64,000 nt of DNA from the NCBI GenBank assembly GCA_022606425.2, contig JAHDVF020000016.1:1952501-2016500 (forward strand). Reading direction: 5' to 3'. Position numbers and translations under genes: made by a program. The DNA is from Lepidostoma basale (Eukaryota; Arthropoda; Insecta; Trichoptera; Lepidostomatidae). The notes under the pieces were generated by a model. It did not search any database. It had not been told where the DNA came from and saw nothing but the letters and a program-made list of their open reading frames with translations. This document shows, in pieces, positions 1 through 10,027 of this stretch. The first letter of the stretch is position 1. Every line of letters starts with the position of its first letter.

Positions 1-146
1 TTACTCCATTTACATCGTTAACATACTCGTATATTGTTTTAACCATTTTTTCTTCACCCATGCGCTCCATATGTCCGAACCAACGCTGCCAACCTTTCAT
101 AATTTTGTTCATAATACCTTCTTTCGCTCTACATTCCTTCCTAATA
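1..146 (-). pseudogene. LINE A-type reverse transcriptase C-terminal fragment
   Basis: Read on the minus strand, this encodes the C-terminal block typical of LINE tails here: RKECRAKEGIMNKIMKG, then RWFGHMERMGEEKMVK. It runs off the left window edge, so the 3' end is not seen. On its other side it is cut by a mariner insertion at TA 145-146 and resumes at 1417. No intact reverse transcriptase domain is present; it is a 5'-truncated or fragmented copy. Confidence 0.8.
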
Positions 147-1416
147 TTAGGTCCTTACATATGAAATTAGCGTTTTGCCGTACTGGCAACTGTGATCTCA
201 AATATCTTCTCTTTGGTTAGAAATTCCAAATTCAAATTTATACAGCTATTTACTCAAGTATTTGTGTTTCGAAAATTATAATTCATTTGTTTTTTCCTCA
301 ACTGTTTTTTTTTTCTTTGCGTCACTCAGTTTACAAAATGGAAAACTTGAAATATCGCGTTATTTACGAGTACGAGTTCCACCGTGGCACCAGTGCTGCA
401 GAAACGGCTCGAAGGATTAATGATGTGTATGGCGACGGTGCCGCAAAAGAAAACACATTGCGTTTTTGGTTCCAACGTTTTCGTTCTGGAAATTTCGACC
501 TGCAGAACAAGCCCCGTGGAAGGCCGGAGACCAAAGTTGATAATGAAGAATTGAAGGCTATTGTGGAAGCGGATCCGTCGCAAACCACGTCCGAGTTAGC
601 TGCAGGCTGCGGTGTTAGTGATAAAACTGTTTTAATCCACTTGAAGCAAGTTGGGAAGGTGAAAAAGCTTGAAAGGTGAGTACCTCACGAATTGAGTGAA
701 GCAAATCAACAAACGCGCGTTGACTGCTGCGTTGCATTACTCAACCGGCACAATAATGAAGGGATTTTGAATTGAACCTGTGATGAAAAGTGGATCCTGT
801 ATGATAATCGGAAGCGCTCATCGCAATGGCTGAACCCTGCCGAACCAGCGAAACCATGCCCCAAGCGAAAATTGACTCCAAAAAAGTTACTTGTGAGCGT
901 TTGGTGGACTAGTGCTGGTGTCGTTCAATACAGCTTTCTTAAATCTGGCCAGACGATTACGGCAGATGTCTATTGTCAGCAACTGCAAACCATGATGGAA
1001 AAGCTAGCTGCTAAACAACCGAGGCTGGTTAATCGCTCTAGGCCACTACTGCTTCAAGATAACGCTAGACCACACACTGCACAACAGACGGCCACCAAAT
1101 TAGAAGAGCTTCAATTGGAATGTCTAAGACATCCACCGTACTCTCCGGACCTTGCCCCAACAGATTACTATTTTTTCGAAATTTGGATAACTTCTTACAA
1201 GGGAAAAAATTCAACTCCGATGGGGCAGTCCAAACCGACTTCAAAGATTTTATTGATTCCCGTCCGAATGGTTTTTTTAGTAAAGGGATCGATGAACTAC
1301 CTATGAGATGGCGAAAGTGCATAGATAGCAATGGTACATACTTTGATTAAATAAATATATTGTATTAAAAAAAAATCAACTTTATGTTCCTCCCATACAA
1401 AACGCCAATTTCATAA
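147..1416 (+). mobile_element. mariner element, copy 1 (cecropia-like)
   Basis: A 1.27-kb mariner-family DNA transposon. The left inverted repeat starts TTAGGTCCTTACATATGAAA at 147. The right repeat keeps CAAAACGCCAATTTCAT (1398-1414) but lacks 12 internal bases compared with copy 2, leaving only the terminal AA next to the TA duplication (1417-1418; left TA 145-146). The transposase is dead. The subfamily label rests on resemblance of the protein to cecropia/SETMAR-type mariners. Confidence 0.9.
338..1350 (+). pseudogene. mariner transposase, inactivated (copy 1)
   Basis: The frame starts at ATG 338 (MENLKYRVIYEYEF) and ends TYFD-stop at 1348-1350, full length for a ~340-residue mariner transposase. 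The N-terminal helix-turn-helix region covers roughly residues 1-110 (FWFQRF, GRPETKVDNEELKAI). The D,D34D catalytic residues are recognisable: TCDEKW (Asp codon 782-784), LLLQDNARPH and PYSPDLAPTDYYFF. Damage: a TGA at 677-679 where Trp is expected after KKLER, a TGA at 773-775 where copy 2 has CGA, and a one-base loss in the T run at 1171-1176 that shifts the last ~58 codons into another frame. Confidence 0.9.
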
Positions 1417-1475
1417 TATCAGCATTTATATTCCTTCGCTCTACATTCCTTCCTAATATCAGCATCCTATTGAGA
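1417..1475 (-). pseudogene. LINE A-type fragment, continuation beyond mariner 1
   Basis: This is the other side of the LINE interrupted by mariner 1; the minus strand reads ADIRKECRAKE. The segment 119-146 flanking the left end of the mariner recurs almost exactly at 1431-1458, and the junction string AATATCAGCAT occurs at both 1415 and 1455. A tandem duplication of about 40 bp is therefore built into the right flank. Confidence 0.7.
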
Positions 1476-1930
1476 TATAGTTAATTCTTCGTCTTCCTTG
1501 TTGTTTGCCTCCCCTGAAAATTGCTCCTGGACTATTTGTGTACAGCAGTGAGGAGCCCTGATTTGGGCAAGAATTTTAAGTGAAAGTGCGGAACGGATGG
1601 AAGCAGATTCCTGCTCAACTTTTTATTTTGGAAACAATCTAAGTTGCCCCCTCCAAGAGCCAATAACTATAATTGGAGGACAGCAAACTCAGAACTTTTT
1701 CTAGGGGTATTATATTCAGCGATGATATTGCTATTTTAATTAAGTCCGTAGAATTAAAATTCAGTTTCGCGTCCAGATGGGCCCTCGGATTATTTTTACA
1801 AAACCTACCTCTCATTTTATTCGTTCAATGAGAATTTCAAATATAAAATTTTGCTTTGACTGCACCTGATAAACATTGCAGATCTTAAGAATAATGATTA
1901 TATAAAACGACTTCTACTTTTGCCGTAATT
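1476..1930. other. unassigned intronic sequence
   Basis: No open frame, RNA gene or repeat that I recognise. Composition is mixed AT-rich. The end at about 1905-1930 begins a delta-family fold-back arm (ACGACTTCTACTTTTG). Confidence 0.4.
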
Positions 1931-1934
1931 TCGA

Positions 1935-1975
1935 CAGCGACCGGTTTCACCAGGCTCGCTGGCATTGAAAGACTA
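1935..1975 (-). ncRNA. delta-family hammerhead-like motif, decayed
   Basis: The minus strand carries helix II GCCAG..CTGGT, GAAAC, loop CG and GTC, matching delta copies at 22127 and 40379. The first box is mutated (family CTGTCGA, here CTTTCAA). The sequence then continues toward 2000 as in the delta element at 44990 and is broken by LINE E. Confidence 0.5.
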
Positions 1976-2094
1976 GTGATATTTATATTTACTCCTTTAT
2001 ATATTGTAGGTGGGTTTAGAGATAAACGAAGAAAAGCCAAAAATAATTAAACAAACCAGGAATGCAACCCATAACTCACGGCGAACCATCAGAT

Positions 2095-2717
2095 TCACAA
2101 CTTTAAGATGGTGAAGGACTTCACTTATCTGGGCTCGTCTATAACAAAAGAAAACGAAGATCCCAAGGAAATCGAAAGAAGAATCACAATTGGCAACAAA
2201 ACATTCTTCTCTACTACCAGCGCTCAAATCAAGAAACGTACACTGGAAAACCAAAATCATCTTGTATAAAACAATCATTCGAACAGTAGGTGACCTATGA
2301 CAGCGAAATCCGCAGAGCGACTGGATACTTTTGAGTGAAGGGTGCTGCACAGAATTCTGGGACCTGTGAATGACGGCGAAGGCTGAGAGTGCGGCAAAAT
2401 GACGAGCTGTACCATATTTACAAAGCTCCCAGTCTCTCCACACAGGTCAGACTGAATAGACTAAGTTGGGCCGGTCGCGTGCAGAGGATACCGTCATCGC
2501 GAACCCCAAAAAAATTGCTGGAGTGGTACCCAGGTGGCAGAAGACCAATTGGACGACCAAGGCTGCGATGGGAGGATGAAGTTCGGATAGATGGGGCGAA
2601 ATTGTTACGAGTGTCAGATTGGAGGGTCGAAGTGGAGGACAGGAGGAGTTGGAGGCGAAGAATACCGGAGGCTAAGGCTCGATATGGGCTGTAGGGCCAT
2701 AGAAGAAGAAGAAGATA
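2095..2717 (+). pseudogene. LINE E reverse transcriptase C-terminal tail
   Basis: Starts with VKDFTYLGSSITKENEDP, the segment downstream of the reverse transcriptase active site. It then degrades by frameshifts and resumes as STQVRLNRLSWAGRVQRIP..GRRPIGRPRLRWEDEV, ending ARYGL-stop at about 2694 and a (GAA)n tail (2703-2717). It is the same family as the better copy at 23026-23550. It is 5'-truncated and lies inside a delta-type element whose other part resumes at about 2718. Confidence 0.8.
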
Positions 2718-2830
2718 TATTGTACATAAAGATCAAGGGTGGTAAACATGATTGTATACAAAAATATTATTAAAATAATTTCGTAAAATTTACTGAATTC
2801 AATATTGATATTTAAGATATTTAAGTTAAA
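2718..2830. repeat. delta/hAT-like element fragment
   Basis: The segment with AAGGGTGGTAAACATGATT matches the inner part of the fold-back at 45015-45320 (CAGGGGTGGTAAACATGATT). With the delta motif at 1935-1975 it appears to be one element split by the LINE E copy. Confidence 0.5.
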
Positions 2831-2839
2831 TACATTGGG

Positions 2840-3275
2840 TTACATTCTTAAAAACCGGAAAATACCGATCAACCTGAAACGAAAAGTCTATGAAGCCTGT
2901 GTTCTGCCAGTTGGTACTTATAGTCTTGAAACTGCAACATTGTCCAAACAAAGTGCCGAGAATCTACGAGTGATCCAAAGAGCCTCGGAAAGAGCCATGT
3001 TAGGAATAAGCCTAAGAGACAGAGTCAGAAACTATACGATGAGAGAAAAAACAAAGGACACTGACATCATCCGCCTGGCGACTCTAAAATGGCAGTGAGC
3101 AAGTCACGTAGCCAGAAGCTCAGATGAAAGGCGGACAAGAAGATTGCTGACTTGGAGACCATGGACGGCAAAGAGAAGTGCAAGGTGACCGCGGAAGGAT
3201 GATCTGAACAGATACACAGGACAGAATGACATGAAAGCGAATGAAGGAGGCCTTTGTCCAGAAGTTGACGGGAAT
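2840..3275 (+). pseudogene. LINE G C-terminal tail
   Basis: Reads LKNRKIPINLKRKVYEACVLPVGTYS, then SAENLRVIQRASERAMLGIS, then a stop within KWQ*ASHVARSSDERRTRR. A second copy lies at 16565-16935. This is the region C-terminal to the LINE reverse transcriptase; the catalytic domain is absent. Confidence 0.8.
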
Positions 3276-3301
3276 AGAAGAATGTATGGGAAAACGATAT
3301 A
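3276..3301 (+). pseudogene. LINE B fragment left of mariner 2
   Basis: The short stretch AGAATGTATGGGAAAACGAT is the LINE B RRMYGKTIY segment. It is joined in register to 4588 onward once mariner 2 and one TA are removed. Confidence 0.65.
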
Positions 3302-4587
3302 TTAGGTCCTTACATATGAAATTGGCGTTTTGTATGCGAGGAACATAAAGTTGATTTTTTTTTAAATATAATACTCGTATGTTTATTTAATCAAAGTATG
3401 TACCATTGCTATCTATGCATTTTTGCCATCTCATAGGTAGTTCATCGATCCCTTTACTAAAAAAAACCATTCGGACGGGAATCAATAAAATCTTTGAAGT
3501 CGGTTTGGACTGCCCCATCGGAGTTGAATTTTTTCCCTTGCAAGAAGTTATCCAAATTTCGAAAAAAAATAGTAATCTGTTGGGGCAAGGTCCGGAGAGT
3601 ACGGTGGATGTCTTAGACATTCCAATTGAAGCTCTTCTAATTTGGTAGCCGTCTGTTGTGCAGTGTGTGGTCTAGCGTTATCATGAAGCAGCAGTGGCCT
3701 AGAGCGATTAACCAGCCTCGGTTGTTTAGCAGCTAGCTTTTCCATCATGGTTTGCAGTTGCTGACAATAGACATCTGCCGTAATCGTCTGGCCAGATTTA
3801 AGAAAGCTGTAGTGAACGACACCAGCACTAGTCCACCAAACGCTCACAAGTAACTTTTTTGGAGTCAATTTTCGCTTGGGGCATGGTATGGCTGGTTCGG
3901 CAGGGTTCAGCCATTGCGATGAGCGCTTCCGATTCGATTCAAAATCCCTTCATTATTGTGCCGGTTGAGTAATACAACGCAGCAGTCAACGCGCGTTTGT
4001 TGATTTGCTTCACTCAATTCGTGAGGTACCTACCTTTCAAGCTTTTTCACATTCCCAATTTGCTTCAAGTGGATTAAAACAGTTTTATCACTAACATCGC
4101 AGCCTGCAGCTAACTCGGACGTGGTTTGCGATGGATTCGCTTCCACAATAGCCTTCAATTCTTCATTATCAACTTTGGTCTCCGGCCGTCCACGGGGCTT
4201 GTTCTGCAGGTCGAAATTTCCAGAAAGAAAACGTTGGAACCAAAAACGCACTGTGTTTTCTAACAAAACAAAACGTTTTTTTTTTTTTTTCCGGCACCGT
4301 CGCCATACACATCATTAATCCTTCGAGCCGTTTCTGCAGCACTGGTGCCACGGTGGAACTCGTACTCGTAAATAACGCGATATTTCAAGTTTTCCATTTT
4401 GTAAACTAAGTGACGCAAAGAAAAAAAAACAATTGAGGAAAAAACAAATGAATTGTAATTTTCAAAACACAAATACTTGAGTAAATAGCTGTATAAATTT
4501 GAATTTGGAATTCCTAACCAAAAAGAAGATATTTGAGATCAAAGTTGCCAGTACGGCAAAACGCTAATTTCATATGTAAGGACCTAA
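3302..4587 (-). mobile_element. mariner element, copy 2 (cecropia-like)
   Basis: A 1286-bp mariner with both inverted repeats: TTAGGTCCTTACATATGAAA at 3302 and its complement ending at 4587. It is flanked by TA duplications at 3300-3301 and 4588-4589. The target is a LINE B copy, so the mariner arrived after that LINE. It is in the opposite orientation to copy 1, 1.9 kb away. Confidence 0.93.
3387..4397 (-). pseudogene. mariner transposase, inactivated (copy 2)
   Basis: Start codon at 4395-4397 (MENLKYRVIY), TYFD-stop at 3387-3389. Damage differs from copy 1. There is an A/T-rich insertion at about 4258-4290 after GDGAG, and a TAG in the Trp codon after KKLER, where copy 1 has TGA. A net 31-bp deletion near 3930 removes the first catalytic Asp motif (TCDEKW). 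A one-base gain in the T run near 3562-3569 shifts the C-terminus. LLLHDNARPH and PYSPDLAPTDYYFF remain. Confidence 0.9.
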
Positions 4588-5015
4588 TATGATATAATAC
4601 CGAACGACGAAGTAAGGAATAAATGTAAGGCCGGCGATTGAATCATAAGTAAAATTAAAAAGAATCTCTTAGATCATTCCGATATAATATATATTGTATA
4701 ACGAATGGACAAGAGAAAAATGGTTAAACTGTTGTATATAAATAGTGTGAGTGGATAGAGAAGCCGTGGAAGATTAAGGATAGCATGGGTTGACCAAATT
4801 AGTCAAATACAATCAGAGCCACATTCGAAGTCGGAAAAATCGACAAGCATGCTTGTTACGATGTATGAATACTCGAGAGGTATATCAGGACAGGGATGTA
4901 TGGCAGTCTATCCGCTCTGCCTACTCACATTTGTCGAAAAAATCACATAAATCGAATATCGTGAATTCATACGAGTATAATGAGGTTAGAAAGTTTCTGA
5001 CTTGGCTTATATGAA
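4588..5015 (+). pseudogene. LINE B C-terminal tail
   Basis: Continues the LINE B interrupted by mariner 2: PNDEVRNKCKAGD, then degraded GHMERMD-type sequence, a DQISQIQSEPHSKSEK region, and CMNTREVYQDRDVWQSIRSAYS. The (TTAG)n end is not preserved. Non-functional. Confidence 0.75.
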
Positions 5016-5264
5016 AATAAAATTACTTTCGCAAAAGATAAATAATCGTGAAGGCAGGTTTGCTTGGTAGGTATGCTTGGTAGGTATGCTTGGAAGTAAA
5101 ATTTTATCTTATTTTGCCTTGTTTTTTTTCGTAAGAGAGTGAAAGTATTAGGATAAGAATTAAGCCCGAGAAGAGAAGGTAAATAAGGACAAGAAACAAT
5201 AACGGAAGATGCGGGAACTTCAGGGGTGTAACGCTAAAAAATATACAACCCTTAAAAACGAATT

Positions 5265-5600
5265 CACCATTTCACCGTTTTCCCTGAGTAGTAAGCAGAG
5301 AGGATAGACCGCCACACTGCTCTATCCTGATATAACTTCTTCTTCTCTCCGTGTCCTGTCAGGTCTCCCCAACGTTGACTAGCACCCTTGAGTAGGCCTC
5401 CCCGTCCTGGGCAGCTCGGAACAGCTCCCCCACGGTCCTCAGCCCCGTCCACTCTCAGAACATGGCCCAAGTAGGACACCTTACGGACTTTGATGTTGCT
5501 CAGCAACTCTCTGTCAACTCTGGCTCTATGGAGAACGTTTGTGTTAAGGAGATGCGTAACATCCTTCGGTGTATCCACACCTCAAAGGCCTCCAATTGTA
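5265..5600 (-). pseudogene. LINE C C-terminal tail
   Basis: The minus strand reads HRARVDRELLSNIKVRKVSYLGHVLR, then RGGLLKGASQRWGDLTGH and a GAAGAAG-type tail region near 5340. The preceding part (EAFEVWIHRRML) is visible at 5570-5590. Other copies: 18990, 30340, 33305, 43088, 58110. Confidence 0.8.
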
Positions 5601-5795
5601 TTATCCAAGATTTATCATTACTAGTTGCAACCCGTGAAATATTCACGGAAGTAAAGATTTTCTACCCTTTAAACTTGGTTAACTGTACAATCTTAATCAG
5701 CTATAAGTTTTACCCTAAAAAAAATTATTTCACAATTAACAACACCAAATTGTATCTGTTTTTTTTATACTCTACTGTAATACAAAAATAACTAA

Positions 5796-5935
5796 ATGAA
5801 CTAACTAACCATCACGCCCACTCGCCGAAGAGGTAGGCAGAAAGAATGGAATGCCACAATATTCTTTCCTGTCACATTTCTCTCACTTCCTCAACATTCA
5901 TACATCGTGTCAGGCACGCGCGTCGATTTCTTTGT
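5796..5935 (-). pseudogene. LINE A 3' tail
   Basis: Begins with the reverse-complement (TTAG)n tail AACTAACTAACCATCACGCC and reads, on the minus strand, RACLTRCMNVEEARE..ECGIPFFLPT. Only the last ~45 codons remain. Confidence 0.75.
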
Positions 5936-6084
5936 GTTGTATCCGGTTTAAAACCATGATCCCCCAACTAAGGGTGGGTAACCCTAACAGAAAATTCCAC
6001 CGAACAAGGCAACGGGAAACCATTTCGGTTAGCTTCCCCACGACACTTTGGAGAGAAATGAAGCGAGCTTTCTGCACCTGAAGA

Positions 6085-6520
6085 AGAATCAAATCAAATT
6101 CGTTTATTTTTTCAAAATATATTTCAAACAACAATTATAAGATTAAGGCATATTTTGAGAACAGGTAAAATATAAAAAATATACATATAATACCAGGAAC
6201 TCATGAGAGATAGTGAGACTTAAGAAATACAAGATACTCTCCAAAGTCAAGAGTAATAGTCTTCTGAACGTAATTTCACGAATATGAAAGACGTCTATCT
6301 CCGAAACGATCATGTTCAGCTGTGTGATTGCTCTGGCCACCGGCATCACCAGATAAAGGTTAATTCTGTATGCTGGGAGATAAAAACAGTCTGTCTAACG
6401 CTGTCGAGGATAACCATCCGGAACATAAAGATGGATAGCCTCCATGATGACGGAGTTCTCAAAGAATCCCCTGATAAGTCTGAAGAAGATAGAATTTAAG
6501 GTGTGGTTTAAATTTTGATG
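6085..6520 (-). pseudogene. LINE H reverse transcriptase C-terminal tail
   Basis: The minus strand is degraded but matches the H-type protein: FRLIRGFFENSVIMEAIHL near 6400-6490, LPAYRINLYLVMPVARAITQL, SEIDVFHIREITFRR. The 3' end near 6085 carries the AATCAAATCAAA (TTGAT-type) tail. Compare the best copy at 30501-31160. Confidence 0.75.
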
Positions 6521-6698
6521 TTTGTAGGTTATTGAACTCGCAGGCAAAGTACGAAATGCATGACCCACATGAGTGGAGGCAATGGTCTTCGACTGCTGTA
6601 CCAGCATATTACATGATGAAATACATTGCACGGACAACCGAAAACACCTGACGCTGTGCCTATATATCGCAATGATGAAATACATTACATGGACAAAA
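6521..6698. other. unassigned sequence
   Basis: A 38-bp piece (GATGAAATACATTRCAYGGACAA) occurs twice, at about 6613 and 6671, giving a small imperfect direct repeat. No gene is visible. Confidence 0.35.
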
Positions 6699-7165
6699 GT
6701 GATGAATCAGGGCCCGGATTCATTCACACAAGGTTACTAGAGGTTTTTTAGCAGAGCATCATATGCAAATGAACCAAAAAGCGGTACATCCGACCACCCG
6801 ATACGTCATTCCTTCTTGCGACTTCTAACAGACACGAGTCTACGTTATCAAGTCTACGTACGAGGAACCTCCGACTCGCTCCCGCCGAGCTACGCTACTA
6901 TCTACCCTGCTACGTCACGCAACTTCCGGCGAGTCTTCGCTCCAGTTGACCGACAACACCGCCCAGCGTTTCATCATCCTCAGGTGCTCGCCGCCCGGAC
7001 TCCGCCCTCGTTGCTGACAACACCCGCGCACCGTTGCTGACCTCCATCACCCGCCGTTCCACTTTGACACCAATGTAACGCCATAGACAATCAAAAATAA
7101 ACGAAAACTTCCACTTCTTGAAACTTCCACTGCTTTTAACTCTCACCACATCCCCCAAATGTTAA
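6699..7165 (+). other. GC-rich block, possible solo LTR remnant
   Basis: A block of unusually high GC for this window (6780-7060), followed by AATAAA at about 7096 and an AT-rich end. This is the order of an LTR (promoter, R, poly-A signal), but no terminal TG..CA pair or target duplication could be fixed. A 74-codon frame inside it looks fortuitous. It could instead be an unrecognised regulatory or repeat segment. Confidence 0.25.
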
Positions 7166-7585
7166 TTAAAGGTTACAAAAGATCGCTACGACACTGAGGA
7201 GAGGTAATGTTAGGGGTGGCAGCGGCGGACGGAGGGTTGGGGCAGAAGGGGTGGTTGGGAAGCAATTTGGCTGCAGGGCCTCGTAGCAAATGGGAATCTG
7301 TTTTGGAAATGTTTTAATGCTCCGTGAAACAGTTGTGTGACGTATTTTCCCAACTCTACGAGTTCACTAATAATATCCCCCGAGTTGCTAAAGATTACTT
7401 TTCGTATAATCCGCCAAAAGGCTGAGCGGTGATTAAAAAAATACAGGGCAGACTTCGCGATAGACAACTTACTCGCTCTCTTGGATTAGCTGATACATTC
7501 ATTAAGTTCATTTGTTATTCAGATTAATTATTATTTATACATCAAATTCATTTTGCATTAATCCTTCTTTTGCGAGTTCATTACT
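7166..7585. other. unassigned intronic sequence
   Basis: G-rich at 7210-7260, otherwise ordinary. No coding frame with splice-site context and no repeat recognised. Confidence 0.35.
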
Positions 7586-7719
7586 TTCTTTGCCATTCTT
7601 TCTCCATTCATTATTATCATTTGTCCAAATCACCTTAATTATCCTTTCATTATTTTATTCGTAACACTTTAATTCGCATCGCATTCACTTCTTATATTTT
7701 TATTCGACACTATCATTCA
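7586..7719 (-). pseudogene. LINE A fragment (left part of split copy)
   Basis: The minus strand encodes degraded RSECDAN..VMNKIMKG..FGHMERMNE. The copy is interrupted by LINE D at 7719/7720 and resumes at 8337. The 11-bp string ACTATCATTCA at 7709-7719 is repeated at 8337-8347. Confidence 0.8.
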
Positions 7720-8336
7720 AATCAAATGAGCCGCTCAGATGTAAACTGATCATCGATAACACACCTATTGAGCAATTAATGCGATTTATTTACCTAGTCA
7801 TAGAGATCTGTAGCTGCAGTGGCCTTTATGACGAGGTGCGAGCACAAACCATCAAAGCGACAGCCGTGGTTGGCTGCTTGCGCGACTCCATATGGAGGAA
7901 CAAATACATGCTAACCGAAAGTAAAGTCAAGATATACAAGGCATGCTTTCGCCCTATCATGACGTACGGAATAGAGGTCTGAGCCGATACCAATAAGACT
8001 AAGAACCTTCTTAGAGTAGCAGAAATGCGAACCCTACGCTCCATCGCAGACAAAACCCTCAGAAATCGGATCAGATATGAAACGATAAGGTCTGTCTGTG
8101 GTGTTGAGGACATAGTGAGATGGGGAAGAAGCAGAAGGCGCTTTTAGAGAGACCACGTGGACCGCACGGAGAAAACAAGAATTGCAAAAATTGTTAAAGA
8201 TGAAAACCCAAGCAGCAAGAAATTACCAGGAAGGCCGCCAAAGAGATGGAGAGATGGCTGGACATCATCGTCCCAGGACACCCCACCATCACAAATAGGT
8301 CATACGACATAAACTTAGAGGAAGAAGAAGAAGAAG
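7720..8336 (+). pseudogene. LINE D copy with target-site duplication
   Basis: A 617-bp 5'-truncated LINE 3' end: LIIDNTPIEQLMRFIYLVIEI, then DEVRAQTIKATAVVGCLRDSIWRNKYM, CFRPIMTYGIEV-stop, LRVAEMRTLRSIADKTLRNRIRYE and VEDIVRWGRSRR, ending in (GAA)n. It is flanked by an exact 11-bp duplication (7709-7719 and 8337-8347), the signature of target-primed reverse transcription. Stops and frameshifts make it inactive. Confidence 0.88.
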
Positions 8337-8402
8337 ACTATCATTCACAGATTTCACACATGCGTCTAAGAGGTCTCATTTCTACTGGGTATTTTTCTTC
8401 TT
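8337..8402 (-). pseudogene. LINE A fragment (right part of split copy)
   Basis: Continues the LINE A interrupted at 7719: on the minus strand PVEMRPLRRMCEICE, equivalent to EMRSLRRMCGYSVYD. Removing LINE D and one duplication restores the register. Confidence 0.7.
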
Positions 8403-8409
8403 TCATTTC

Positions 8410-8600
8410 ATTTAACTAACTAACTAACCATCACGCCGTCTCCCCGAAAGTGTAGGCAGAAAGAATGGACTGCCACACTTTAATCGATGCGGCACTCCAT
8501 CCTTCTCTTTTCGCCATCGCGAGAGACGCGGTGTGATGGGTTGCGATCCTCATCGCCACCAACAGGCATCTCCCGCGCACACTTCGATCGTTCAATGATT
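8410..8600 (-). mobile_element. S2 element (LINE A-tailed SINE-like), truncated
   Basis: Starts with the reverse-complement (TTAG)n tail AACTAACTAACTAACCATCA, then the LINE A 3' end (GGCAGTCCATTCTTTCTGCC on the minus strand). It then has the S2-specific part with GAGACGCGGTGTGATGGGTT and CATCTCCCGCGCACACTTCG. Non-coding; mobilisation by the LINE A machinery is inferred from the shared 3' end. Confidence 0.75.
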
Positions 8601-9500
8601 GCATTGAATTGATTGGAAAAATTGAATATTTTTTAGATATGACTTCAATTTACAACAATTGGATTCAAAGGAGATAAGATATATTTTCTAAAAAAAACTT
8701 GAAAAATATCGACAATCATTCACATTTGAAAAAAATATGAACAACTGAAACTTTATTCAAGGAAAGAACACACTGGAGTCTTTATCACTCTTCTGAATGT
8801 TATAGTAGCGAGTGTGCGACGTAAATAGTTGTGTGGCGCTTCACTTACTTTTCGAACGATAAAATCAGACCGATGATTGTCTTTCTCGCTCTCGCGCATA
8901 CATTTAGATTTAGCGAGAGTGAGCGAGACAGTCACGTACGTGTGATTTATCTTCAATTCTGCGTAGAAGAAAATTAATAATATGATAAGCAAAGTGTACT
9001 AGCTAAGCAACATTCGTAAGGGAAGGTTAGAGCCACCATTTTTGATGATAAATAATAATAAAAAATATATATAATTAGTAAAAAAACTTAAATTGAATTT
9101 TCTAAACTCTTTTATAAACTCTTTTAACTACTATTTTTATCTTTTAAGTGCTTTTCGCTGCATTTGATGTTACTTGCTTTTATTCCGTATTTCTCCAGAT
9201 ATTTTTTGTAGTAGTTAATTCATTTTTCTCATTTATCATTCGCTCCTTCCTTTATACAATTTTACTTTATGTTTTTAAGTGAGCTGCGAAGTGCATTTTA
9301 AGACTGAAATAAAGATGTCTTTAAAATACAGTCGTGAAAAATATTTCTTCATTATACAGCATTAGTTGAAATGTGTTTTAAACAGAACGAGGGTGATTTT
9401 TGCCTATTGCAGGGGTCCTGCAGTTTGTCAAGTGAGAAGAGCCAAATTGTCAATGAAACAAGATAACAAAGGTATCAAAGAGCTGTATAGGTATATGAAA
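8601..9500. other. unassigned intronic sequence
   Basis: AT-rich. It contains a small inverted repeat at 8882-8933 (CTCGCTCTCGCGC against GCGAGAGTGAGCGAG). No gene or classified repeat is recognised. Confidence 0.35.
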
Positions 9501-9501
9501 T

Positions 9502-9770
9502 ATACATATCGCACGTTGAAAACAAAAGTGACACTATGCAAAAATCTCAATTTTTCAGTACGGTCATTTAAAGTTTTGCCTGCTTATTAACCTAATTAAA
9601 ATCAACTAGATTTTGATGGAATAATATCTAAACTAATATATAAAACAACAACATTAGATATATTTCTACTCACAGTCAAGTTATTGACCTCACAAAAACT
9701 TTAAATGACCGTACTGAAAAATTGAGATTTTTGTATAGTGTCACTTTTGTTTTCAACGTGCGATATGTAT
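9502..9770. repeat. fold-back repeat with ~77-bp arms
   Basis: The arm 9502-9578 (ATACATATCGCACGTTGAAA, then CAGTACGGTCATTTAAAG) reappears inverted at 9693-9770 with a few mismatches. The spacer is 115 bp. The distal end of the right arm is the insertion site of the hAT MITE at 9771. Superfamily unknown. Confidence 0.75.
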
Positions 9771-10019
9771 CAGTGGCGGTACTCCCATAGAAGCCCAGAA
9801 GCCCGGCTTGCGTAAGAAATTTTGGATCAAAACCTCTTCTGGCTTACAGAGGTTCAGCTCTTGTGGCTATTCCTCTTACGTCTGATGGGAACATTGTTGG
9901 AAGGTAATTTGGTGGGTTGTTGGTTTATGCGGGGGCACGATTTCTTAGATTTGGGGGTATTGATTCAAATTTTCTTATGCAAGCCGGGCTTCTGGGCTTC
10001 TATGGGAGTACTGCCACTG
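9771..10019. mobile_element. hAT-type MITE with 8-bp target duplication
   Basis: A 249-bp element with ~52-bp terminal inverted repeats. It begins CAGTGGCGGTACTCCCATAG and ends with the complement CTATGGGAGTACTGCCACTG. Both sides carry the 8-bp duplication ATATGTAT (9763-9770 and 10020-10027). CAGTGGCG-type ends and 8-bp duplications are typical of hAT elements. It has no transposase, so it is non-autonomous. Confidence 0.88.
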
Positions 10020-10027
10020 ATATGTAT

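Noticed and set aside
6816..7040. 74-codon frame in the GC-rich block
   Set aside because: No motif, low-complexity Pro/Ser/Thr composition; better explained by base composition.
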